Positions 1 through 7,831 of a stretch of 64,000 nt of DNA are shown in pieces. Every line of letters begins with the position of its first letter. Position 1 is the first letter of the stretch. The stretch covers positions 372,001 to 436,000 of the forward strand of contig NZ_JAIUZM010000003.1 of the NCBI RefSeq assembly GCF_020171345.1, written 5' to 3'. The notes beneath the pieces were generated by a model, which was not told the DNA's origin, did no database searches, and saw only the letters and a program-made list of their open reading frames with translations. A program made the position numbers and the translations under genes. This DNA is from Microbulbifer agarilyticus (GTDB lineage Bacteria > Pseudomonadota > Gammaproteobacteria > Pseudomonadales > Cellvibrionaceae).

Positions 1-1
1 T

Positions 2-259
2 AGTCAGGGGACGCCAGTGTTAACTTCTAATCGTGGTGCAATGGAGGAAGTTGCTGGCAATGCGGGGGTGCTGGTAGACCCGGAAAGCATTGAAGACATG
101 GCTGACGCTCTCATGCGGCTCACCGAAGATCTTGAACTGGTGGAGCGGCTTCAGCTCCGAGCGTTTGCTTGGGCTAAGCAGTTTAGCTGGGATAATGCGG
201 CCGAACAAACAAGCTCACTGATGAAGTCTCTTCTACCTAACGTTTCACCTATAAGTTAA
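2..259 (+). CDS. Glycosyltransferase family 4, C-terminal fragment
   Basis: Only the C-terminal end (about 85 residues) is inside the window; the frame is open to the left edge. The visible sequence begins with a GTPVLTSNRGAMEEVAG stretch followed by GVLVDP. This is the conserved nucleotide-sugar-binding signature near the end of GT-B fold, GT4-family glycosyltransferases (the E of MEEV is the usual EX7E-type glutamate region). The remainder is helical, as in the family. It probably adds a sugar to a cell-surface polysaccharide or lipid acceptor, but the acceptor cannot be judged. Its TAA stop overlaps the TAA stop of the convergent batD gene: both are encoded by the four-base palindrome TTAA at 256-259. 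Confidence 0.8.
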   Translation, partial: SQGTPVLTSNRGAMEEVAGNAGVLVDPESIEDMADALMRLTEDLELVERLQLRAFAWAKQFSWDNAAEQTSSLMKSLLPNVSPIS

Positions 260-1986
260 GCGGTACCTCCGGTAAAGAGGTCTGGCAGCTCTTTCGTTTT
301 TACATCTACATGGTCCTCTTGCCGTATAAGTCGCTCCACAAGGATTTGTAGCTGTGGCCGATTAATGGGCTTCGGCGGTGCTTTGTAGGTTGTGTCATTC
401 AATATCTCAACAATCTGAGATAATTCCGAAATGCCGAGTTGCTTTGTCGCGGCCTCGAGGCCGAGAGCTCCCAAATTCGGCCAGCGACTGTGAAGCCATT
501 CTCGCAGTCCAGCCTGAATTTCTTGAGGACTTGCGTCTTTTGCAAGGCTCTTCAGCTTTTCCGCGCCTACGGGGTTGATCGGTTTCTTTCTCTTGCGGGT
601 GGTTACTGAAGTGAGGCGGTTTTTCCTCAGATAGAAAAAATACAAAATCCATAGGAAGTGCAATGCAATCGCAACAATGGCCAGCTTTTGCCAGAAACCC
701 GGTTTCACTGTTGAAGTTGTGGGTGTCGGAGATATGGACTGATCAAATTTTCCGCCTTCTGTAGGAGTTGCAATTGATGCACCGGAAACAATGAATCTGA
801 ATGCCGGTAGCTGCGTCGCACGCTGCCTACCGGTTTTCGTATCCCACCACGTAATCGTCACTGCCGGTAGCTGGTAACTGCCTGGTTTGGTCGCTACGAT
901 GGCTGTTGTTTCGATGCGGCTCCCATCGACACCGCTGGGCCCAGGCTGGTCTTCTTGTTGGGGCTGATCCGGATAGGTCTTAAGTCCATCAATGTTCAAT
1001 TCTGGTAGAGGAGGCAGTTGTGCAGCACGCAGCCCTTCCGCGCGCAGTGTGATGATGCGAGTAATCGGCTCTCCAACCTTGAATTGTTCTGGATCCTTAG
1101 ACCAACTCTGTACCAGTCCCAAGCTCGCTGCAGGAAGCCAATGGCTGCCACTGTAGCTATCGGGTTTCGGCTCAACCGGTATAGTTTTCGCTTCAGAGCG
1201 TAGGCGTATGCGCTGTGCATTGCGGTTAAAGAGAGAGAAGGGGTCTCTTCTGCCTGTCACTGCGACGTAGTTCAGTGACGGTATTTGCAGCTCGCCGGAG
1301 CTCTCCGGGAATACGGCGTAGGTGAGTTCGTATACGGCATGGCCGACGCCATCGATTCTGCGTTCAAATCGCCGTTCGTCAACCTTTTCAACGTGGGCGC
1401 CGGGGATCTGTAACGGGTCGGTGGCGATATCGTGGAGGCCTACGGTGGTGTATAGGCGGACCTTCACCAGTAGTTGTTCCTGAACAAAGATTTTTTCTTT
1501 ATCCGTTTCCACTTCCAGGAAAGCTTTGCGATTTTGGCCGGCCGGGGCTTGTCCTGCCTGATTTACGGTAATGGGGATGGCATCGGACACCTCGCCGTGC
1601 AGGTGCAAGGATGGGACAAACAGCTTGCCTTCTTTGAGCGGGGCGAGGATTACGGTCCATTCGACGAAGCTTTCCGCGCGGCCATTGATTACCCGGTATT
1701 GGTTGGATTGCTGGCGCGAGAGGACTTCGAAGTCCTGTTCCAGTAGGTTGAAGTCTGGCTGGCCACCGCTTTGTTTGCCGCTGTAGCGCAGGGTGAGGGT
1801 GAAGGTTTCATTGATGGCGAGCTCGTTGCGGTCAACAGAGGCTGTTAGATCCTGAGCACTAGCCACGCAGGCTATGGTGAGCAGAAGTAGGGCAGTCAGG
1901 CCCTGCGCTAGCCGCACCTTTAAGCTTTTGATCACAGACATATCGCCGATCATCTTGCTAGATATCGCCTTAAAAAAGGTTACCAT
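256..1986 (-). CDS. batD: BatD-type oxygen-tolerance protein
   Basis: Predicted exported protein of the BatD family, last gene of the moxR-bat operon. It has a hydrophobic signal segment (LTALLLLTIACVASAQ), then a long beta-rich periplasmic region typical of BatD (TASVDRNELAINETFTLTL opening). A single membrane span (about LAIVAIALHFLWILYFFY) follows, then a basic cytoplasmic tail with helices. The chosen ATG (1984-1986) overlaps the upstream batB stop as ATGGTAA, with GGAG about 11 bases before it, which suggests translational coupling. An internal ATG at 1941 would place the signal peptide closer to the N-terminus and is a reasonable alternative start. BatD proteins are linked to aerotolerance and envelope stress in Bacteroides and Leptospira; the molecular function is unknown. 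Confidence 0.85.
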   Translation of the reverse strand: MVTFFKAISSKMIGDMSVIKSLKVRLAQGLTALLLLTIACVASAQDLTASVDRNELAINETFTLTLRYSGKQSGGQPDFNLLEQDFEVLSRQQSNQYRVINGRAESFVEWTVILAPLKEGKLFVPSLHLHGEVSDAIPITVNQAGQAPAGQNRKAFLEVETDKEKIFVQEQLLVKVRLYTTVGLHDIATDPLQIPGAHVEKVDERRFERRIDGVGHAVYELTYAVFPESSGELQIPSLNYVAVTGRRDPFSLFNRNAQRIRLRSEAKTIPVEPKPDSYSGSHWLPAASLGLVQSWSKDPEQFKVGEPITRIITLRAEGLRAAQLPPLPELNIDGLKTYPDQPQQEDQPGPSGVDGSRIETTAIVATKPGSYQLPAVTITWWDTKTGRQRATQLPAFRFIVSGASIATPTEGGKFDQSISPTPTTSTVKPGFWQKLAIVAIALHFLWILYFFYLRKNRLTSVTTRKRKKPINPVGAEKLKSLAKDASPQEIQAGLREWLHSRWPNLGALGLEAATKQLGISELSQIVEILNDTTYKAPPKPINRPQLQILVERLIRQEDHVDVKTKELPDLFTGGTA

Positions 1987-3860
1987 CTCTGGGTGGCTCC
2001 GTTTTCCGGGGGCTCCCACTCACCGGCGCGATAGGCGCGGCGGCGCTGTAGGCTTTCGTATTTGAATTTTTCGCGCATTAGGCCAGCGGGATCGTCGGGT
2101 ATCTGGCGCAGCCATTGGTCCAGTGCCTGCTGGGTTTCAGGATCAAGCGGGCTGTCGCTTTCTTGAGGTTGTGCGTTGGCCTGTTGTTCCTGCTCGCTTT
2201 CGTTACCTTGCTGGTCTTGTTGCTGGTTCTCTGCCTGCTGTTCCTGCTCTGACGAATCTTGCTCTTCTTGCTCGCTATCCTGTTGCTGATCCTGTTCGCC
2301 GGCCTGCTGCTGATCCTGGTACTGCTGATCCTGCGAGGATTGGTCTGAGTCGCTTTGCTGCTGGTCCTGTTCGGACTGAGATTGCTGCTGGTTCTGTTGT
2401 TGATCTTGCTGCTGATTTTGCTGCTGTTGCTGATCGCCTTGTTGCGATTGCTGGTTTTGTTGCTGCTTTTCCTGCAATTCTTTCAGTTTTTTCGCGATAT
2501 CCCGATTGTGGTTCGCGTCGGCAAACTCCGGGTTCTGTTCCAGTGCGCGGTCAAATGCTGAAATGGCCTCGTCAAAGCGACCTTGCTGGGTGAGGCTATT
2601 GCCAAGGTTGTAGAGGGCTTGCGGATCATTACTTTGCGAAAAGCTCTTGGCAGCAGCATCGAATTCACGGGCGCGGTATTCGGCAGTGCCGCGCCATTGT
2701 GGATTTTCAAATTTCTCTGCTGCGGCTTTCGGATCTCCTTCCTTGAGTAGCTCTTGCCCCTGTTGGTTGGGCGTCTGCCACAGGCCGCTGGTCTGTGCGC
2801 TGGCTTCTGGACTGTTAACTGCCAGTACAAATGGAAGGCCCAGCGGCAAGAGGCTGGCTAGCGTCCCTTTGCGGAATAAGAGCAGGGCAAAGGGCAGTAG
2901 CAGTAATACCAGCCATGGGCCTTCTTCATTCCACTGGTCGAACTCTCGCTCGGTAAGTTCAGCCTGCTGGGGTGTCTCGTTTTCTGGCAGCACGCGCGCG
3001 ATATCACGATCGTCGACGGTAATCTGCGCAAATTCACCGCCGGTGCTCTGCGCCAGTCGCTGGAGTTCGGAACGGTCGAAATTGGCAATAATGATTGAGC
3101 CGCTGTCATCGGTCACAAATCCACTGCCGGTGGATTTTGGGATAGGGCTGCCTTCGCCACTGCCGACGGCGAGGATTGACAGCGAGGCATTGCTGCTGGT
3201 TACCGCGTTTTTCACCGTAGAAATGGCGGCTTTATCAATGCCGTCGGTCACTGCGAGGAGTCGACCCTGGCCTCCGGCGCCATCCTTCAGCAGTCTCAAT
3301 CCCAGCTCCACGGCCATTTCAATATTGCTGCCTGGCACTGGCATGATCCTGGGTGACAGGGACGGTACCAGATTGGCAATGGTCGCAGTGTCGTCGGTGA
3401 GCGGCGTCACTATATGTGCCTCGCCGGCGTAGGCGACCAGCGCGGTTAACCCATCTTTACGCTGGTTGAGAATGTCGAGAATCTTGAGGCGCGCGCGCGT
3501 CAGGCGGTTTGGCGAGAGGTCGGTGGCCATCATGGACGGGGATAGGTCCAACAGAATGACGACAGCATCCTGATTGCTGAATACCGGAGTAGGCAGTTTG
3601 CGCCAGGAAGGACCGGCGAGTGCGATAATCGCACAGGTCAGTAACGTGAATATCAGGGTGAACAGCCAGGGCCGCTTTTCGCCACCGCGTAAAAGCAGGT
3701 GGGGAAGCAGGTTGGGGTCGATAATCTTCTGCAGTTTGCCACTGGCGAAAACTGTACGGGCTAACCCCCAGCAAATCAGTGCCGCGGGAATAATCAGCCA
3801 CAGCAGATTTGCGCGGATAAAATGAAATTGATCGATGTCTGCGAGGAAGCTACCGAGCAT
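1980..3860 (-). CDS. batB: BatB-like VWA/TPR membrane protein with Gln-rich tail
   Basis: Membrane-anchored protein of 626 aa. Two N-terminal hydrophobic spans (about residues 19-37 and 68-86) precede a von Willebrand A domain carrying the metal-binding MIDAS motif DLSPSM (from Asp105) and a later VTDG. A second hydrophobic span follows near residue 320. After it come TPR-type repeats (ALYNLGNSLTQQGRFDEAISAFDRAL) and a remarkable Gln/Ser/Asp/Glu low-complexity stretch at about 461-567, before a short C-terminus. The start is the ATG at 3858-3860, two bases after the batA stop (TGAATATG); an in-frame upstream extension overlapping batA was rejected. It is the fusion type in which BatB and the TPR protein BatC form one chain. 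Likely partners are BatA, BatD and the MoxR ATPase. Confidence 0.88.
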   Translation of the reverse strand: MLGSFLADIDQFHFIRANLLWLIIPAALICWGLARTVFASGKLQKIIDPNLLPHLLLRGGEKRPWLFTLIFTLLTCAIIALAGPSWRKLPTPVFSNQDAVVILLDLSPSMMATDLSPNRLTRARLKILDILNQRKDGLTALVAYAGEAHIVTPLTDDTATIANLVPSLSPRIMPVPGSNIEMAVELGLRLLKDGAGGQGRLLAVTDGIDKAAISTVKNAVTSSNASLSILAVGSGEGSPIPKSTGSGFVTDDSGSIIIANFDRSELQRLAQSTGGEFAQITVDDRDIARVLPENETPQQAELTEREFDQWNEEGPWLVLLLLPFALLLFRKGTLASLLPLGLPFVLAVNSPEASAQTSGLWQTPNQQGQELLKEGDPKAAAEKFENPQWRGTAEYRAREFDAAAKSFSQSNDPQALYNLGNSLTQQGRFDEAISAFDRALEQNPEFADANHNRDIAKKLKELQEKQQQNQQSQQGDQQQQQNQQQDQQQNQQQSQSEQDQQQSDSDQSSQDQQYQDQQQAGEQDQQQDSEQEEQDSSEQEQQAENQQQDQQGNESEQEQQANAQPQESDSPLDPETQQALDQWLRQIPDDPAGLMREKFKYESLQRRRAYRAGEWEPPENGATQRW

Positions 3861-3862
3861 AT

Positions 3863-4927
3863 TCACTGCGTATGCCTCCCAAGATCGTGAACGTTGCTGC
3901 CCGCTCCCTGGCCATTGCGACTGCGCGCCTGTAGCTCCGCGAGCCAGTTGCCAATAAATGGCAGGCCGGACCAGATAAGCGCGAGGAGAAGGGCGAGGCT
4001 CAGTGGCCACACGTAAAGAGATTTCAGCGGGCGATAGGTTTCCGCTTCCTGTTCCACTGGCTCGAGTCGATCCAGTTCTTCATAGATTTGCACGAGCTCC
4101 TGCGGATTATGTGCGCGGAAGTATTGGCCTCCGGTTTTGTCGGCGATCGCCTGCAAGGTTTCACTATCGAGGTCCCGCGATGGATTTACCCTGCGGGCAC
4201 CAAAGCGTGAGCCGAGAAGACCGGGTTGCACCATTTCTTCCGCGCCGACACCAATGGTGTATACCTTGACACCTGCCTGTTTCGCGAGTTCTGCCGCTTT
4301 TAGTGGGGCAACTTTGCCCGCGGTGTTTGCGCCATCGGTTAAAAGGATCAATACCCGCTGATCTGCGGGTCGCTGGGTGAGGCGTTTTACGGAGAGGCCG
4401 ATGGCATCGCCAATTGCAGTGCCCTGACCAGCAAAACCAATTTGGGCCTCGTTCAGCAGGGTGTCTACGGTTTGACGGTCAAAGGTGAGGGGCGCCTGCA
4501 GGTAGGCGCGGGTCCCGAAGAGCACCAGTCCCAGGCGATCTCCTTTCCTTCGCAATACGAAGTCACCCACCACGTTTTTTACCGCGCTGATACGCATTGC
4601 GGGGTTACCGTTAAGGATCATGTCCGGGGTTTCCATGCTTCCGGAAATGTCCACGGCGATTAGCAGGTCGCGCGCGCTGGTAGTTTGGGTGATGGGTTCG
4701 CCAAACCACTGGGGCCGGGCTGCTGCTGCGAGCAGCAGTAACCACAGCAACCAAAGCATCAATAAGTTCCAGCGGTTGCCCGCGGAGCCGCCGCTCTTTC
4801 GTGGTAGCTGTTCGTAGTAGGGTACCTTCAGTGCGCTACTGAGCGGTTCGCTTTTGGGTAGTAGCTTGCGCGCAAGCAGCGGTAGCGGTAGCAGCAGGAA
4901 AACCCAGGGGAGTGCAAACTCAAACAT
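3863..4927 (-). CDS. batA: BatA-like VWA domain membrane protein
   Basis: 354-aa membrane protein with the layout of BatA/BatB: two N-terminal transmembrane segments (FALPWVFLLLPLPLL and LLMLWLLWLLLLAAAA), a VWA domain with a complete MIDAS motif (AVDISGSM, then later LLTDG), and one C-terminal span (LYVWPLSLALLLALIW). The VWA domain should bind a divalent metal and a protein partner, facing the periplasm. The gene starts at ATG 4925-4927, overlapping the DUF4381 stop by 8 bases, and its own stop lies two bases before the batB start. This tight packing indicates one translation-coupled operon with the MoxR ATPase, which is thought to act as a chaperone for VWA proteins. Confidence 0.88.
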   Translation of the reverse strand: MFEFALPWVFLLLPLPLLARKLLPKSEPLSSALKVPYYEQLPRKSGGSAGNRWNLLMLWLLWLLLLAAAARPQWFGEPITQTTSARDLLIAVDISGSMETPDMILNGNPAMRISAVKNVVGDFVLRRKGDRLGLVLFGTRAYLQAPLTFDRQTVDTLLNEAQIGFAGQGTAIGDAIGLSVKRLTQRPADQRVLILLTDGANTAGKVAPLKAAELAKQAGVKVYTIGVGAEEMVQPGLLGSRFGARRVNPSRDLDSETLQAIADKTGGQYFRAHNPQELVQIYEELDRLEPVEQEAETYRPLKSLYVWPLSLALLLALIWSGLPFIGNWLAELQARSRNGQGAGSNVHDLGRHTQ

Positions 4928-5537
4928 TGTTCGCTCCCGCTGTGCCTTGTTGAATTGGCGCTATCCCAGGGGTCGACTCTGCACGCTGATGTTTCCTGAC
5001 CCACTGAATTGCGTAGCCGCGTAATTCTTCCAGGTCGTCATTAGATGCGTCTTTCGCGCTATACAGGCTTTCCAGTAATGCGCGACGCGCGGTTTCTGGC
5101 ATTGGTGTCGCTGCGGTGGATTCGAGGAATTCGATCCAGTGTTCGCCGGTGAGCGGCCCGGACAAGGCGCGACCAAAGGTAACGACTGCCACCCGTTTCA
5201 GCAGTAAGTTAATCGACTCGACGGCGCGCGGCTGATCGAGATCCAGTTCCTTCAATAGGCGCTCGCCATCTACGCGATACTGTTTTTCCTGACGTTTACG
5301 ACGGAGGTAGGAAAACAGCCAAATGGCGCCAAATAGCAGGGCGATGAGGGCGCCAGCAAGCATCCACCAGCCCGGTGCCAGCGGCCACCATCCGATAGGA
5401 GTTGGCTCGTGAATATCTTTCAGTTGGCCGAGCAGTTGTTGCATCTCCGGTGTCATGACCGGTGGCTGGTTTGGCGGTTGATCGATAGCCGGGGGCGGCG
5501 GCGTCGCTTGTTTTGCACTGGCGCTCAAGAATGTCAT
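4920..5537 (-). CDS. DUF4381 single-pass membrane protein
   Basis: About 205 aa. A proline-rich N-terminal region (ATPPPPAIDQPPNQPP) is followed by a motif region IHEPTPIGWWPLAPGWW leading into one strong transmembrane span (MLAGALIALLFGAIWLFSYL), then a basic RRKRQEK stop-transfer and a soluble helical domain. This is the DUF4381 pattern seen in proteobacterial MoxR-DUF58-VWA clusters. The start ATG overlaps the DUF58 stop as ATGA and has a near-ideal AGGAGG ribosome site 5 bases upstream, so a longer upstream frame was discarded. The function is unknown. Position suggests a structural or adaptor part of the Bat envelope complex. Confidence 0.82.
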   Translation of the reverse strand: MTFLSASAKQATPPPPAIDQPPNQPPVMTPEMQQLLGQLKDIHEPTPIGWWPLAPGWWMLAGALIALLFGAIWLFSYLRRKRQEKQYRVDGERLLKELDLDQPRAVESINLLLKRVAVVTFGRALSGPLTGEHWIEFLESTAATPMPETARRALLESLYSAKDASNDDLEELRGYAIQWVRKHQRAESTPGIAPIQQGTAGANNV

Positions 5538-6499
5538 GCGTGCCTCCTGCCCGGCGCGGGCTGGCGGTCGCCATAGGTACTGAGTAACTTCGGCACCACC
5601 GGCTGGGTGTTGTCGAAATCCAACAGCGGCAGGTGTAGCCGGCGGCAAAGCTGCGCAGCGTTTTCACGAATCTGCTGTTGATGGCGCGCAAACTGCTGTT
5701 TTAAAGCCTGCTTGCCTTTTCCGAGAAAGGTGCGCTGGCGACCGTCGCTGATGGTCACGGCCTGATCAGGAAGTTGTTGTTCCAGAGGATCACTGACGCG
5801 CAGTATCTGGAGGTCTGCGTGGCGCGTAAGCAGGTAGAGGGACTGCTCACAGCTCGCATCGAGGTCGTGACAATCGCTGATCAAGAACACGGCACTACCG
5901 GGGCGCGCGATCCGGCGGGCTTCTTCCAATAAGGTGCTGAGGGGCTGGCTGCCATTCGTGGCGATGGGGCTGTCGAGGCTGGTGGCGGAATCCACCATTC
6001 CGTGAATGGCGGCGAGCACCGCGTGGTGACTGCGGCGCGGGCGCACGGTATTGACGCCCTGATCGGAAAATATCAGGGCGCCGATGCGGTCGCCATGCTG
6101 CAGTCCGGCCCAGCACAGGGCGGAGGCAATACTGCAGGCGGCTACGGATTTAAAGGCGTTCTGGCTGCCAAAAAACATGGGTGAGCGCAGATCCAACAGA
6201 ATCACTACCGGGCGCTCGCGCTCTTCCTGAAAGAGCTTGGTGTGCGTCTCGCCAGTGCGTGCAGTTACCCGCCAATCAATGGAGCGAACGTCGTCGCCCG
6301 GCTGGTAGTAGCGCACCTCTTCAAAGTTCATGCCCCGCCCGCGATAGCGGGTAAGCAGATTGCCGGACTGATCGCTGCGGTTAACCCGGGGCTTGAACAG
6401 GTGTAACTGGCGGGCGATATGGCGCAGGCGTACCAATGGCGCGACTTCCGGGTAGGCCCCGGAAAGTTCCAGTTCGCGGTGGTTGAGTGATTCGACCAC
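5534..6499 (-). CDS. DUF58 domain protein
   Basis: 321-aa soluble protein of the DUF58 family. It contains the hallmark block GRGMNFEEVRYYQPGDDVR followed by IDWRVTARTGETHTKLFQEERERPV, then a VWA-like core (VVILLDLRSPMFFG). Members are nearly always encoded beside a MoxR AAA+ ATPase. Here the gene sits 9 bases after the moxR stop and overlaps the next gene by ATGA. The start is a GTG codon (6497-6499) with AGG about 9 bases upstream. It is likely an intermediate between the MoxR ATPase and the membrane VWA proteins; the exact biochemical role is not established. Confidence 0.88.
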   Translation of the reverse strand: MVESLNHRELELSGAYPEVAPLVRLRHIARQLHLFKPRVNRSDQSGNLLTRYRGRGMNFEEVRYYQPGDDVRSIDWRVTARTGETHTKLFQEERERPVVILLDLRSPMFFGSQNAFKSVAACSIASALCWAGLQHGDRIGALIFSDQGVNTVRPRRSHHAVLAAIHGMVDSATSLDSPIATNGSQPLSTLLEEARRIARPGSAVFLISDCHDLDASCEQSLYLLTRHADLQILRVSDPLEQQLPDQAVTISDGRQRTFLGKGKQALKQQFARHQQQIRENAAQLCRRLHLPLLDFDNTQPVVPKLLSTYGDRQPAPGRRHA

Positions 6500-6508
6500 G
6501 ATCTAAAC

Positions 6509-7468
6509 CTAGATTGCCGGAACCAGTTGTAACAGGCGATGGATCACGCGGTCGGCGCTCGCCCCGGCGGCCTCGGCTTCAAAGCTGAGCAGCAAGCGGT
6601 GGCGCAATACATCCGGCGCGATAGCCATAACATCATCTGGGGTCACATAGTCCCGCCCGGCGAGCCATGCGTAAGCGCGTGCGCAGCGGTCGAGCGCGAT
6701 GGTGGCACGTGGGCTGGCGCCGAAATCGAGCCAGCTGGCCAATTCATCGTCATAGCGATGAGGCTCGCGGGTGGCGATGATCAGCTGCACGATATAAGTT
6801 TCCACGGCTTCGACCATGGTCAGGTCGAGGATTTCCTGGCGGGCCTTAAACAGGGTTTCCTGGGAGATTACCGTTTGCGGGTGGCCTTCACCGTGGCTGG
6901 CTTCTTCACGCGCCAGTTTCAGAATTTTGGTTTCGGCTTCCGCATCGGGGTAGCTCAGGTTTACCTGCATCAGGAAGCGGTCGAGCTGTGCCTCCGGCAG
7001 GGGGTAGGTACCTTCCTGCTCGATTGGGTTCTGCGTAGCCATGACCAGGAACAGGTCGGGCAGGGCATAGGTTTTACGGCCGACACTGATCTGGCGTTCT
7101 GCCATCGCTTCCAGTAGCGCGGACTGTACTTTGGCTGGCGCGCGGTTGATTTCGTCCGCGAGAATCAGGTTGTGGAACACGGGACCGGGCTGGAAATGGA
7201 ATTCGCCGGTTTCCGGTCGGTAGATGTCGGTGCCGGTAATATCGGATGGCAAAAGGTCCGGCGTAAACTGGACCCGATGGAAGTCGCCTTCGATACCATC
7301 GGCCAGCGTTTTGATCGCTTTTGTCTTGGCGAGGCCCGGCGCACCTTCGACCAAAAGGTGACCATCGGCCAGTAATCCTATGAGAATTCGATTGACCAAA
7401 GTCTCTTGGCCAATAATCTGCTGCTCCAGCCAATCACCCAGAATTTTTATCTGCTGGCGTGTGTCCAT
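6509..7468 (-). CDS. moxR: MoxR family AAA+ ATPase
   Basis: 319-aa MoxR ATPase, first gene of the minus-strand bat operon. The Walker A is EGAPGLAKTK, Walker B is LILADEINRAP, sensor 1 is MATQNPIEQEGTYPLPEAQLDRF, and a C-terminal lid carries GASPRA and the arginine region. MoxR proteins act as chaperone-like ATPases that mature VWA-domain partners, here presumably BatA and BatB. The ATG at 7466-7468 is preceded by AAGAAG with about 8-base spacing. A TTG further upstream at 7501 would add 11 residues and is less likely. Confidence 0.93.
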   Translation of the reverse strand: MDTRQQIKILGDWLEQQIIGQETLVNRILIGLLADGHLLVEGAPGLAKTKAIKTLADGIEGDFHRVQFTPDLLPSDITGTDIYRPETGEFHFQPGPVFHNLILADEINRAPAKVQSALLEAMAERQISVGRKTYALPDLFLVMATQNPIEQEGTYPLPEAQLDRFLMQVNLSYPDAEAETKILKLAREEASHGEGHPQTVISQETLFKARQEILDLTMVEAVETYIVQLIIATREPHRYDDELASWLDFGASPRATIALDRCARAYAWLAGRDYVTPDDVMAIAPDVLRHRLLLSFEAEAAGASADRVIHRLLQLVPAI

Positions 7469-7831
7469 ATCGTCACTTCTTTTGCCAATTTCCTGTTTCA
7501 ATACGCTGCCGCAGAGCGGTGGCTATCTATGCTTTTTGAGGTGCCCTCTTATATATAGCCACTCGCTCGAGAAATGCGGGTAGGACGATTTTAACGGCAG
7601 TGCGCTCAGAGGCAACTGTCGCAGGGCTTACCCCGGTTCTCAGGCTGCAAAGTAGACAATTATTCTGTCGGATTGTTCAACTTACTCCGCTGCAAACTCG
7701 ATTGTGGCGCAATCGGATGAAAATTCGGCAGTGGGGACAAGGCGGGCTCCACGTGCAGTGTGGGTTCGCCTGCGATGGCGAATTATACGGGCGCAATACG
7801 CATGCGCCGTGATGGGAGGACGTACGTGAAT
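7469..7831. promoter_or_regulatory. Divergent intergenic region, moxR / glutamate dehydrogenase
   Basis: About 360 bases between divergent start codons must hold the promoters of both the bat operon and the glutamate dehydrogenase gene. On the minus strand a TATATATA run (about 7550-7557) is a possible moxR -10 region, without a convincing -35. Towards the dehydrogenase I see a strong GGGAGGA ribosome site at 7814-7820 but no clean sigma70 pair. No tRNA or open frame with family features was recognised here. Confidence 0.35.
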
